A stretch of DNA of 64,000 nt from Spirogloea muscicola (Eukaryota > Streptophyta > Zygnematophyceae > Spirogloeales > Spirogloeaceae). Each line of letters begins with the position of its first letter. Positions within the stretch are counted from its first letter, which is position 1. The notes under the pieces are model-generated. The model ran no database searches. It saw only the letters and a program-made list of their open reading frames with translations, and was not told the origin of the DNA. Below are positions 44,801 through 56,300 of this stretch, in pieces. A program made the position numbers and the translations under genes. Location of the stretch: contig WELB01000079.1 of NCBI GenBank assembly GCA_009602725.1, forward strand, positions 431,451 to 495,450, in the 5' to 3' direction.

Positions 44801-47132
44801 GAAAGGCACACGCAGTCAGATCCTCAACTTGACGGCAGCGCATGGCACTGCGGGACTGTCTCGATTGACCGGCATACATCCTTCAAGATTCATGCGCTTC
44901 CGAAAAGGAAGGAGAACTCTACAATCGGTGAACCTCTTCCACCTGATTGCTGTGACAGGACATCCCAATCTTGCAATGCTCCACTGCCTCTGTGTCGTGG
45001 ATGATCTGCGCTCAGGCCTGATCCTTGCTGTCACAGGCCTCCCCCATACGCTGGAGCAGCTTTTACCTCAGGTGGCTGGGGAAGATAAGGTTGGCAAGCA
45101 AGATGCAGTAGTTGGCTCTTGACAGTTGGCACTTGATTAAGAGCACCTACACTGCTTCTCCGCCTTGAGATTCAGCAATGCCACTCTAGTGCACGGGTTC
45201 TGTCAATGTCTGCAAAGTGCCTCCTTCATATTCCCTGCACAATTCGTGTGTCTCTTTGACACAAAGCTCCCAGGCACATTGTCTAGTATTGTCAAATGTT
45301 TTAGCTAATGAAGGTCGCAGAAGGGCCCCTCGCTTCCAATTTTCTCTCATCAGGAACTTGATGATTGTTGCACGCAGGTTGTGATCTTGGTGGCTGTGAC
45401 GTACACTTACGCGGATATGTTGATGAACTTTGTTTGCCGATTGCGCAAGCTTGGCCTGGCCGGCAAGTTGTTGGTGGCGGCCTTGGATGAGGAGCTCTAC
45501 GCCTTTGCTTTCCTCCAGGTATTTGGAAAAGGTCCACCAAAAGGGAGATGTGATAAGCGTTAGTCCTGACAACAGGCAGTTCCTAATTGAAGGAGTCTTT
45601 ATAATTCCTCTAAATAACTCCTGAATAGAGGAAGGCAACTGATGAGTAGACGTTTGTCCTCACAGGGCCTCGCGGTGTACTACGAGCAAGCTGCAGCGCT
45701 GCTCTCAGGGATGGAGGGTGCGTCTGGGGGTTGTGCGTTTGGGAGTAATTGCTTCAGGCAGTACACCAAGCTGAAGTCGAGAGCTGTGCTCAGGGTGCTG
45801 AAGTCGAGGCACTCAGTCGTGTGGTCGGATGTTGACATCATCTGGTTCCGAGACCCTCTTCCGGGAGTGAGCACACACCCTCTGCTAATGACACTGCCTT
45901 CTTGCGCCTTGACTCTGACAAGCACATGAGGATGCACTTTCTTCTTTCACTTATGCAGCTCCTTGTAAGTTGATCCTTTGCTCTCGTTACTGGCAGCTGA
46001 AGGCCTATGGTTCAAACACTCTACCTATCCAGAGTAATGAGCCAGACGCACAGAAGCCTGCCAATGGAATGCGAAGGATAAACTCCGGTCTTTACTTTGC
46101 AAGAGCTGAGCCTGCCACGATAACTGCGTTCGAAGCCATTGTTGCACATGCTTCCATGACCACTGTGAGCTTGGCTATCTAAGCACATTGCCTGAAGTTG
46201 TCCACATTGGCAACAGCTGCCAGAGATGCACCGTGTGGTTGCTTGATTGACAGGTGGATGAGGTTAAGCTGCTCAATGGAGGTTTTCATGATGACTGGGA
46301 TGAAGGCGTGTGCATGATATGCTTACTGTGTCACGATCAAGCATGAGCATCTCTTTTTCATGTCATGTCATGTCCATTTCCAGCTATCAGAGCAGCCGAG
46401 CTTTTATGATGTGCTCTGTGGAGAGGAAGGGGAGAACGTAGTTGGCACAGACCAATGCCTCTATACCAATGGGCTGCGAGTCGCTTTCCTTGATCGGAAG
46501 GAGGTCTGTCTTGCAACCACCTGTTGCATCCTTGTCTATTGCTGCCAGCTTATGCCAGTCATGTATCTCTCCCGATGTCCACTGATGCATAGGCTAATAG
46601 GCAGATATTGTTCTTTCATGTACACCTGGCAAGTTGCCTGATGTCTTATAAGTGCCTCAAACCCCGCAGATTGAGGGAAATGTAGGGAAATGTAGGGCAA
46701 GGTACCACAGCCAGAATAAGCAGGTGCAATCCACTCTTGCCTATCCATACACACCACGGCTAATGAGAGTCTTATTCATACTTGCAGCATCCAAATGGCA
46801 ACGTGCATGGCCTGTGGAAGGAACAGAATGTGACGGAGGCTTGTGACAGGATTGGCTGTTTGACTCTGCACAACAATTGGATTACAGGTATACATGGCAC
46901 CTCTTAGGTCACATGTCAGATGCTTGATCCGCTTAACTTGAGCTCTATTTTCGCAACCACTGTGTGGCTGCCGCAGTCGGCATTGTCTGTGTGATTTCAA
47001 ACGTCAGGCCACCCTTTCTGTGCAGGCAAAGATGCAAAGATGCAGCGCATGGTCAGGAACGGTTTCTGGCACTACGACAGTAGACTACGGATGTGCCGCC
47101 ACAACTGGCACAACCGCATATCTTCATTATGA
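41829..47132 (+). CDS. Two-module type II glycosyltransferase (GT-A-like domain plus GT77 domain)
   Basis: Sixteen exons: 41829-41963, 42372-42530, 42668-42818, 43100-43172, 43341-43514, 43669-43778, 44001-44112, 44290-44498, 44721-44927, 45037-45089, 45378-45518, 45666-45866, 45997-46164, 46384-46503, 46788-46887, 47026-47132 (739 aa); every phase fits. A short cytosolic N-terminus and one membrane segment (FLFGFMFAIWWAAFFLHIL) suggest a Golgi type II protein. Module 1: TIFSAPKPY, QIVLLGND, LLINGDIILLGDL (NGD 190-192), PPFSFGRGKYDNWMTHEM. Module 2, GT77-like: VVILVAVTYTYADMLMNF, WSDVDIIWFRDPLPG (DVD 563-565), PIQSNEPD, RRINSGLYFARAE, VGTDQCLYTNGL. GT77 members transfer arabinose, xylose or galactose in cell-wall polymers or glycoproteins; the substrate here is unknown. 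The starts of exons 2 and 9 and the end of exon 6 are the least certain. Confidence 0.85.
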
Positions 47133-48639
47133 TTGATTTCAGTATTGTATAGAACCTCATTCACTTACCATCTACGGCTGGCTTGTCCAAGAGTAGGCTA
47201 TTCAGGGCAAGTCAGCTGCTTGGTCATTGTACTGCTTGACCTCCTATGTGGTGGTAGCATGCCCCCTGTACTTTATGATCTGAATGCTCAGTATGTTCAA
47301 TAACAGGTGCTGCTCCTTGGAGAGCTGCATCCAATACTCAAGCTCTTCCACACAGTATCGCATTATCATGCCTGTCCAGTATTGATGGAAAAAGGAGAGC
47401 AACCAAATATATAGTCTCCCTGAAAATGCCCACAGCATGCCATTCTGGATGTGACAACCGCTCTTGAGAAGACAAGAGTGTGTGAATTGTGGTGGCCATT
47501 AAGAGTGCACCGCTTCAAGGCCTTGGTGTGCCGCTCGCAGGCCCAAGCACGGGTTGACTACAATTTTGAATCGGCTCTACTGGCCACATAGATTATGCAT
47601 TGTCACTTATGCCATGTGCCTGGTAAGCAAAGTCATCCGATTGTGGAAACACACTTGTCAAGACTTTGGGAAAATAGCATGCACAAGACCCAGTCAAGCA
47701 TGACTTCATTTAAGCACGAATTTTGCAAATATTGACATATGTGTAACAGATTGCACATGAAGGGCTTGTTAGAAAGAGGGTATTAGATAATGTAAGACGA
47801 TGGAAGACAAGCCACAACACACAGTGCGCTAGCACAATTAACAACTCGGGCACGAATCAAGGCGAACGTACTCGAGAGGATGCCTACCAAGTATGAACAG
47901 TGCTGCCCCACGAGGGGGTCTTGTGGCAGTGATAAAGTAACTGCACCCCATGCAGGGGTCTTGGAGCAAGTACTGGTGAAGAAGCTCAAGCATTTCGAGA
48001 TATTACACCTGACAACGTCAAGCAGAAATTGGCAGCAAAAGCAGCGTCAAAAGCATGTATAATCACATTGCACGCCACACATCTGACAATCCGTCTGAAT
48101 TATGCTTGAATACATGCGTGTCACAGAGACACCAACTTGCCTTGCACAACTGTCAAAGCACATATTGAAACACAGAGTAGCCGGAATTGAGGGTCTCTAG
48201 AGTCTGGCCTACTGACGCCCGCGCCCTCCGCGTGCTAATTCCCAGCGGTTTTGTGGAGAAAGTCTCTTGGCACGGCCCGAATGTGCAATCCACGCCCGCT
48301 AGTGCAGCAGCGGCGGCGGCGATGGCAGCGGCGGCAGAGGCAACTCTAGGCCAATAGCGGTCAAACGCGGAGAAATCACAGATGCTTTTGAAAAGAGAGG
48401 ACCTTCAATCCGTGTGAGTTTGGGTGTACACTCTGTCCACTGATCCTGAAGAGGAAGGCGCGCGGTGCGCATGAAAATGGAAGGGAAGAGAGCTCCACTT
48501 CCTTCTCGAAAGGTCAGGCGAAACTGACGTTCGTTGGGGCGGGGCCGTCTGGCCCATTTGGCACCATAAGTTCCAAAGGCCAGTGTGGCCTGGGACCGTC
48601 AGCTGCTACACAATTTCCCTGAACCCAGTCGCTGCCGAC
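47133..48639. other. 3' UTR and intergenic
   Basis: No gene recognised. 48451-48490 is an inverted copy of the GCGCACC/AATTGGCC motif (GGCGCGCGGTGCGCATGAAA). A short GGC-repeat stretch lies near 48308-48340. Confidence 0.45.
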
Positions 48640-49020
48640 AAGTACCCACAACGGCCTCGTTGAGGTGGATCACACCTTGGCCCTTCATCAGCGTGCTGGA
48701 TGCTCCCTAAGCCAGGCCACCGGCTTCCGTGGCGTGCTCCGGCTCCCCAAGTTGGCCTGTCCGACTTGTGTGTGCTCACTCGTGGGTACAAATGGCCCCT
48801 TTCCAGCCCTGCTTTCGCCCTGGTTCCTGAACCCCCTCTTAGCCTCCTATGAATGTTGATTCTAACTTCTTCACTCTTCTTCGGCGGGCCTGTTACAGCC
48901 TAAGCCCCTTCGAGAGCTCCAATCTTAGTCTTGCAACTTTTTCCCTTGTGCAGGAAAAAGGTGCATTGGCACAAATTGGCCTCCCTATTACCATGTCCAT
49001 TCCCACCGTTCTCTCTTCAA
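48640..49020 (+). mobile_element. 5'-truncated LINE 3' end (copy J3)
   Basis: Decayed coding end: CAGCGTGCTGGATGCTCCCT, GCCACCGGCTTCCGTGGCG and GTGTGTGCTCACTCGTGGGT align with J1, J2 and J4 (…RAGRALAQATGFRGGG…DLHVLTRGY). The AATTGGCCTCCC…CATTCCCACC block follows at 48973-49010. No intact frame remains. Confidence 0.6.
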
Positions 49021-50160
49021 GCGCACCTTCTAGAGTTCATCTGCCAGGTGGCTTGCTCAGGTGTGCCGTGTACGGAAGAAGGACGAGCGGCTAACCAAGC
49101 TCAAGCGTACAGTGAAGCAAGAATTCAGGAGAGGCAACAGACTGGGGAGGTAAATCTCATAAGGAGAAGGCGTGCGATACGCGTGGAAAAAAAGGAAGGC
49201 AAAGAAGCCAATTTTCTAAAGCAAGCTACAGAGCCTGAAGATTACAATCTATGAAGGGGTCCAAGGGGGGTGGTTGACGAACTCAAAGTGCCCTTGGGCC
49301 TCCCGATGTTAAACAAGAAACAGCTCCTCTAAAGGGGGCAAGGGCTGTAAAGAGAAGACAAGGCAACCCACAGAAGATGAGCAGGCTGCTCATAAGGGGC
49401 TTCGGGTCGCCTCTTTGGTACTCCGCCTCCCACCCAGCCCTACGCGGCCTATGACTGAATGAAGAAGAGCGCTTCCAAATTGACTGATCACCGACGGTCA
49501 CTCGCCGACGTCCCGACAACAGCCCACCTACAATATAACACCGACCGTTTGCCTAATACCTACCTTGTCCATTCCTTTGGGCTGGCCTCTCCCAGCCACC
49601 AGTTACTCTGGCCGCGCTTGCTTTCCTACCTAATCGCGTCGGTCTCCGACCACCGCTCTACCGACGAATCAAAGTCAACGCCCGTCGCGTCAATGCCACT
49701 AACGGTGAATTTTACCAACGAACTAGCGTCAGCGGTCTAGCTTCAACGCAGTCGTCAAAGATCCACAATCTGCTGCCGATAAAGGTTTCGTGTCCGCAGC
49801 GGTGGCCGTCCAGCGCCACGCGCCATGACTCCGGGGTGCGCCATTGATGAATACTTTTCTGTGGGCTGGCGTTGCCCCTCGATGCGGTGGTTCCCGGAGC
49901 TTCGAGGGCGCCGTTGATGGAAGCCGCAACGACCAGGGGGGGGCGGGGGCCGCGGCGGCAGAGTGCTACTTTCTTCAACAGGCAGGCGCAGATGTGGGTC
50001 TAGGGTGCGCTGGAAGAAGAAGCAAGAAGTGAGCTCTTCCACAGGAATGGAGTGTGTATGATTGATGGTGGGCCTGAGTGGCCAAGTACAAGGCAAGCAC
50101 ATTGGCAGATGTACATCACCTGCTGCTAAGCTCAGTGACCACGAGCACATAGAGGTCGCT
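49021..50160. other. Repeat-rich intergenic segment
   Basis: 49161-49216 is an inverted GCGCACC/AATTGGCC motif copy. 49565-49620 is the hairpin tail in reverse (CCTTGTCCATTCCTTTGGGC, then CTGGCCTCTCCCAGCCACCAG), nearly the same as 15250-15290 and its inverse at 50870-50925. 50060-50120 is an inverse copy of the CTTGTACTTGGCCA tail. No gene seen. Confidence 0.45.
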
Positions 50161-50164
50161 AACT

Positions 50165-50337
50165 GAAGGGCTCGCCCACTAAGGATAGGGGCTGGAAAAA
50201 GCCAGCCTCTGCATTGGTTTTTGGCCTGGACTTTATTGGGCTCACTGGGCGTGAAGGGCTTGCCCATTAAGGATAGGGGCTGGAAAAAGCCAGCCCAAAA
50301 ATGAATGAACAAAGGACGAGAAGGGGCCAGGGGAAGT
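50165..50337 (-). repeat. Duplicated LINE hairpin tail with a 48-bp foreign block
   Basis: Two copies of GGGCT(C/T)GCCCA…AAGGATAGGGGCTGG, each continuing AAAAAGCCAGCC, begin near 50167 and 50255. Between them, 50203-50250 is identical to 25380-25427. The second copy continues into the 3' UTR of the minus-strand LINE end that stops at 50385. The same doubled tail occurs at 63569-63765. Confidence 0.65.
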
Positions 50338-51393
50338 ACGAAGAACAACAAGCACAATAAAGAAACGAAGCAGCTACGAAGCACTCAGTAACCCCTGCTA
50401 AGCAGCCTCAGGTCAGAGAGACTGGGTTCCTGGAAGCGGGTCCCCTGGCCAGAGCCAGAGGCAGCAGCGAGGGCTCTGCCTGCACGCAGGTGCAGCGCGC
50501 GGGCCACAGACCTCTGCAGCGAGACGGCCAAGCGCATGCGGTACCCCTGCGCTAGCGACCCTGCTGCATGGGAATCCACCGGCTCCCTAGGGAAGCGGCG
50601 GACAATGGCGTGGCGTGAGAGCTGGTTGGGCAGCTCGAACCACCGAGCGCCCAGCGCCCCGTGCGTATCGATGGCGAGCGGGGAAGAACTCGTCTTCCCG
50701 CGGGTGATCTGCGTATTTTAGCTCCTTGGCCCAAGCGGCGCAGGGTACCGCATACCCAGCCCGCATACCCAGCCCAGCTGTGAAAAGCCAGCCCGGTAAG
50801 ATTTGACAAGGTCCGAGGGGGGCCAAAAAGCGCTGAAACACATGACTAAGCAAGTCCGTGTAGAATAAAAGAAGCAAGCGCGGCCAGAGTAACTGGTGGC
50901 TGGGAGAGGCCAGCCCAAAAGAATAAGCGACTCCTATGACCGCTCACATCCAACCCAGTGTGCCACCAAGGCTGGGTATGCGGTAGCCTGCGCCGCTCGG
51001 GCCAAGGAGCTAGAATACACAGATCACCCGCGGGAAGACGAGTTCTTCCCGCTTGCCATCGATACGCACGGGGCGCTGGGCGCTCGGTGGCTCGAGCTGC
51101 TCAACCAGCTCTCTCGTCACGCCATTGCCCGCCGCTTCCATGGGGAGCCAGTGGACTCCCATGCAGCAGGGTCGCCAGCGCAGGTGTACAGCATGCGCTT
51201 GGCCGTCTCGCTGCAGAGGTCTATGGCCCGCGCGCTGCACCTGCGTGCAGGCAGAGCCCTCGCTGCTGCCTCTGGCTCTGGCCAGGGGACCCGCTTCCAG
51301 GAACCCAGTCTCTCTGACCTGAGGCTGCTTAGCAGGGGTTACTGAGTGCTTCGTAGCTGCTACGTTTCTTTTTCTGTGCTTGTTGTTCTTCGA
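50338..51393. repeat. Palindrome of two LINE 3' ends, ~0.4-kb arms
   Basis: The left arm (about 50338-50755) encodes on the minus strand KELKYADHPREDEFF…RMRLAVSLQRS…LRLLSRGY, stop at 50385. The right arm (about 50940-51393) encodes the same end on the plus strand (SHPTQCATKAGYAVACAARA … LRLLSRGY, stop at 51343-51345). The arms are over 90% alike by eye, including the 3' UTR (CGAAGCAGCTACGAAGCACT). The ~180-bp spacer has hairpin tails at 50767-50790 and 50890-50915. Left-arm coding has small lesions. Sister subfamily to copy B, same group as copy E. Confidence 0.8.
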
Positions 51394-51401
51394 ATAAGCA
51401 C

Positions 51402-51480
51402 TCAGTAACCTCGAGTTAGCAGACTGTAAGACAAAGACTTACCCGCCGGGAAGCGGCAGACGAAGCAAGGTATGGCAAGG
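51402..51480 (-). mobile_element. Very short LINE 3' end, tail-to-tail with the palindrome
   Basis: The minus strand ends …SLLTRGY and stop at 51402, the common C-terminus of these LINEs, with only ~20 residues of similarity before unrelated GC-rich sequence. CACTCAGTAACC precedes it exactly as at 50385. A 19-bp tandem pair (TATCTCATGGGCCAAGG) lies just beyond at about 51510-51548. Confidence 0.45.
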
Positions 51481-53331
51481 CGGCGGCGGGGCGAGGGGGG
51501 AGGGCCCGATATCTCATGGGCCAAGGGTATCTCATGGGCCAAGGGGACTTCGAGGCGGTCCGATGGCGGGGGGCCGGGATTGGGGGCAGGGGGTGGGGCG
51601 GGGTGTCGGCGAGGCGGGGGCCGCGATCGGCGGCGCGAGGGCAAGCGCGCTCCACGTCGGAGCGACCTAGCCGCGGGGACTGGCCGGCGGGCCTGGCCTA
51701 GTGGGCGGCCGCGGCGCGGGGCGCGGGGCGACCCCCCGCGAACCAGCACGCCTTCCCGGCGGCGGCGCGACTAGCGCGAGCAAGCGCGCGGCCAGATGAA
51801 CTGGTGGCTGGGAGAGGCCAGCCCAACTCGCGCGCCCCCCCCGCGGCCGGGCTCCGCCCCAGTGAACGAACGGCCACCGCCGCCGCCGCCGTGTCGGATA
51901 CTGTCCATTCTTTTCTTGGCTGGCTTTTGTCTATGAACCTCCCGCTCCCCCCTCGTTTTACGTAGCCTTGCTTACTTTGCGCTAGATTCTGTCAGAACAA
52001 TGTAGTGGGTGGGGCTTGAATTGGCCTCCGTCGCATTAGTTGCGCTCCGCGTGCCATCTACCATACACGTTCCCAAGCCGGCCCCCCGACTCGGGAGAGC
52101 TCCACTCGTATCCTACGAAAGTAGTACTTCAGAGCACTTCTCTTCAACTTCTCCTACAAAGCCGCGCGCCCCGCCGGCCCAGGCTCCCCGCGCGCCGCCT
52201 CCCCCCTTCTCCCACCACCACCAGCTGAACGGCCCGGCACCATGCTCCCGCTGGCGCACACTCCTGGAATCTTCCCGCCAAGTTGTGCGCGCCGCGCCCA
52301 CGCTTGCGCCCGCCTTCTCCATCATCCCCTTCCTTTTGTCACTCCTCTGCCGCCACACCCCCCTCCCTCCACCTTCGCTCGCCCCCTGCTCGCCCGCCTG
52401 CCCCCCCCGCAGCCGCCCCTCCGCTCGCCTCGAACTCCGACCTGTCGCCCCGCCGGCTCGCAGCTCCCCTCTCGCGGCCGTGCAGCGCCACTCGCGCCAG
52501 CTCCCGCGCCCCCGCTGGCTGCTGGGGGTCCATGGCGGGCCGGGCTCGGAGCTCGCTCGTCGAGGACGGCAGCAGCCCCTTCAGCTCCGCCGCGACGGCC
52601 CGCTCGTGACCTAGCTCCCGCCGCATCCGCGTCCCCTCGAGGGCCAGCTCGCGTCTCGGCTCCATAGAATGCTCACGCCCGGGCGGCCCCGGCTGCACCA
52701 GCCGGCATTGCTCTGGACTGCAGCCCCGACCAGATTCTGCTGGGACTGTCCTGTGCTGGGATGAGAAGAGAATGCTCGGACCTGGGGCACTGTCAGCTCC
52801 GTAGCCAAGGCACCTGCTTCTCAGGAGAGGTGTTGCCCAATCACTCTTGTGCAAAGGTAGAGCTCACCTTGTTCAAAAGTTGTTTGGAAGTAGAGACCGT
52901 GAGCATACTGCTCACAACACCACCTCACTAGCAAGTCCTGCAGCAAAGAGCTCTGTAAGTAAGAGGCACATCTGCCCCAGCAGCACCTGACTTGCACTTG
53001 CTGCCCTGGACAGTCAATGCTCGTGCTTTGGCTTTCTGCCCTTCTCAACTTGAGAAGGTCTGCCTGCCACTGAATAATGTCACAAGGCTAGCAACGACTA
53101 TTGTTGTGTACCTCCAGAGCAGGAAGTACGCATGCCTCCATTTCCTCCGTCTAGGCCCAGCTAGAAGACCAACAAGCTCACTAACTTGTTGTGGCTTCCT
53201 GGAGCTTCCTGTTCATATACAGCAAATTGAGCTGACAATGCTCAAGTTTAGCTATGCATCATCAATGATTCTCCCTGTCTGCTGCTCCAGCAGGCAAGCA
53301 GGAACACTGCATCCAGGCCCGCAGCAGCAGG
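51481..53331. promoter_or_regulatory. GC-rich upstream region of the SBP-box gene
   Basis: 51790-51835 and 51905-51930 hold hairpin-tail copies in opposite orientations (CTGGTGGCTGGGAGAGGCCA; TGTCCATTCTTTTCTTGGCT). 52015-52056 is an AATTGGCCTCCG…GCGCTCCGCG motif copy. 52150-52650 is C-rich and looks like a promoter or 5' UTR. Non-coding 5' exons of the SBP gene could lie in 52700-53300, but I could not define them. Confidence 0.4.
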
Positions 53332-56300
53332 ATGGACATGGACAGACAGAAGGGGCAAGGAAGCGACAGTGGGCGCAGTGACCGTGGCAAGGCACCAGCA
53401 GAACAATGGGGGCAGCAGCCTCTCCAGCTCGGACTGCAGACTCTTGCTAGCGATCCTTACACTGAGACGCCCCTTGCACGCCCACGAGAGCAGAGCATCG
53501 ACATGAGCCATGAGCTCACGCTGACTCCCAGTACAGGTCAGACTTGGCAAAGGGTAGAGCAGGCAACTGGTTCAGGAGAAGCAAGTGCTTCGGCCTCCAG
53601 AGCCGAGGACAGGAGGGTTGAGCTCAATCTTCCAGAGCGTAACTCCCCATTCATGTCAATGGTGCGTCAATTCCTTCACTGCAACAACATTCTTTCTCAA
53701 CAAGTGGGAGAACCCTGTAGCCTTCTTGCACTTCACGCGTAGACCAGTCTTGACGAGCAATCTTTGCTTGTTTTCCAGCAGCAGAGGCAGGGGCTCGCTG
53801 AGGTTAGCGATGCAACACTGGCTGCTGGAGGCTGGGGACTAGGTAGGCGCAGCAGGAACCCTGGGGACGGACCTCAGTGCCAAATCATTGACTGCTCATC
53901 GAACCTGGCGGAGGCCAAGGAGTACTACAAGCGACACAAAGTTTGCGAACACCACTCGAAGGCTACAAGTGTCCTTCATGAGGGCGAAAACCAGCGCTAC
54001 TGCCAGCAGTGCAGCAGGTGCTTGTCCGAATTTGATCCATGCTGCCAGGAATCAAGTAGCTGACAATACCGTAGCCCGGCTGAATGTGCACCATGTGTGT
54101 ACTCAGCTGGTAGCTTGGCTGAGACAGTCCAATCAAGTATCGTATCTCAAACGAAAGATTTCACAGCTGTTTCTTGAGCACCTTGAACTTGTAAGGTGGT
54201 GGAATCAGCAGACAATAGGCAAGATACTAAGGACTTGTGCAAGAAATACTGCATATTGACCAAAGGTGCCATGACCTTGCTGCAGGTTCCACCCGCTGCA
54301 AGAATTTGACTACGAGAAGCGAAGCTGCAGGAGAAGATTGCTCGGCCATAACAAGCGCAGGAGAAAAAGTGGACGAGAGGTCGCCTCTGGCTCCCAAAAC
54401 TCCCCAGGTTGATCAAATCGACACTCATGCATGCATCTTTCTGCGACCACTTTCAAGACTCTCTTTCAAGACTCTGTTTGCTGAAGATACAATCTGTCTG
54501 ACTTCGTCGCTACAAGTGCTCGTCGCTGGATGACTGTTTGAAACGAATGCCTATCTAGGACATGCATCTCTTGAAAGCATCTGGACTTGCCATCGTGTTG
54601 TCTAGGAAGTGAAGAGGTAATCGTGTCCTGAGCATGCTCCTCAGATACAGGCTTTGTTCTGACTATACTGCGCCATCCCCTCTCTGACTTCTGACAAGCA
54701 TCCCTGTCTTTACTGTTAGTCAATACTAGCTATCCTGAATAGTTGTGTTGCTGGGTGAGGCAGAGAAGGCCGTGTTGCTCAAACAGCTGTCGCAAGGCTG
54801 GGAAGGCTTGACTAGATCAGGACAGAGTTTTAATGAGTTAGGGGTGAGGGAAGAGCCAGCTGCAGCTGCCCAGAGTGGGCTGTTCCAATCGCCAGCACAA
54901 GCAAGGAGTCCAAGGGGGAGCAAGCAAGGACCACAACAACCCGGCAGGACCACGTCCTTACCAGAGTTTGCCATTCCTAGAAGCAAGGGTTTGGCAGCAG
55001 GCCTTGGCGGGCACTCTGATGTTGCTCGTTCCCTTGCACCTTTTGTATTGCCTAGCGGCAAGTCAAGCTCTGATCTCTCACGCCAGCGCCCCAGTGACCA
55101 AGTCACATCCACGTTGCCTACCTCCAGTCAGATCGACGAGAGAACATCTGAGTACAGTGAGAGGACCCCAAACTTTTTCGATACTGGGCTGAAAATGATT
55201 CAAGGACTCAGTGCAGCCCATGTAGGTAAAGTGCATGCAGACGAGGACCTTATTGCAGCAGTGCTGCAACAGCAAGGGCGTCCCGTCCCTGGAAGTTTGA
55301 CTGATAGCCAACTTAGTCTCGCCCTCTCTGGCCAGCAGCCTCTTGTTCAGCACCACCAAGATGCTGGACAACAACAAGGGAGACAGGGAGAGGATGAAGC
55401 ACTTCTACAGACGCAAAGCTTGAGAGAACAGGGCAGGTCTGGTGGGCAGGTGGAGAGAAATCTCTTGCTCAGCCTCAGCAACTGGCAGGGGAGTGTACCT
55501 GGCGCCCAATCTCTGTCGACACACCAAGAGAAAATTATGGATGTACGTGATAGGATGGAACGGGGGAGGCCCACGCAGCAGCACGTAGTAACACAACCCA
55601 CCCTGGCGGCACCTCATTCTCCACATCTGCAACAGGAGGTGACAGGCCGTGTGTCAATGAAATTATTCAATCGAAACCCTGCTGATTTGCCCACAAACCT
55701 AAGGGAACAGGTGAGCTCTGAATCTGCCCTTTCCACCTAGACTAATATTCCATGGCCATCAAATTGCATGCATGACTGGCTTAGGTTGCAGTTAAGTGGC
55801 TTACAATGCGCCCCCTGCCATCCATGCGCCCCTTGCTATGCCATTACAATATATTCTTAAGAAGCCTGACACTGATCTGCTGATGATTGCAACACAAAAG
55901 TTATCATGCCATTGCTGATCTTGAAGTGCAAGAAGGAGAAAACTGAGGATGCTGACAAACGCCGGGCCTAGGATGGTGCAGCTTAGGTGGTCATGCCACC
56001 GGGAGTACGTTGTTGATGCAGATGACAAGGGTTTAGGCTCCAGACCACCAGACAGATAGAGCATGATGACCTTGAAGCGGCAGCTCCTTGACTCATGATC
56101 CTAGTTTTTGAAAGATCTGCATGTGTATACCCTATTCAGGTTCTGGACTGGCTGGCCCAGCAGCCAACGGCAATGGAGAGTCTCATCCGTCCTGGCTGTG
56201 TCCTCCTCCTCATCTACATCCGAATGACAGCAGAATCGTGGAGAAAGGTCTGCCCCCAACAGTGCAGTAGCCTTTACGAGAAGTACTTATAGACATAGGC

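Noticed and set aside
52009-52614. 201-codon plus-strand frame
   Set aside because: Begins inside a dispersed repeat block and runs through a C-rich promoter-like region. Pro/Ser/Ala composition only.
52339-52854. 171-codon minus-strand frame in the SBP upstream region
   Set aside because: Its length is explained by GC-rich sequence with few stops. The low-complexity Arg/Glu/Ala composition gives no family signal.
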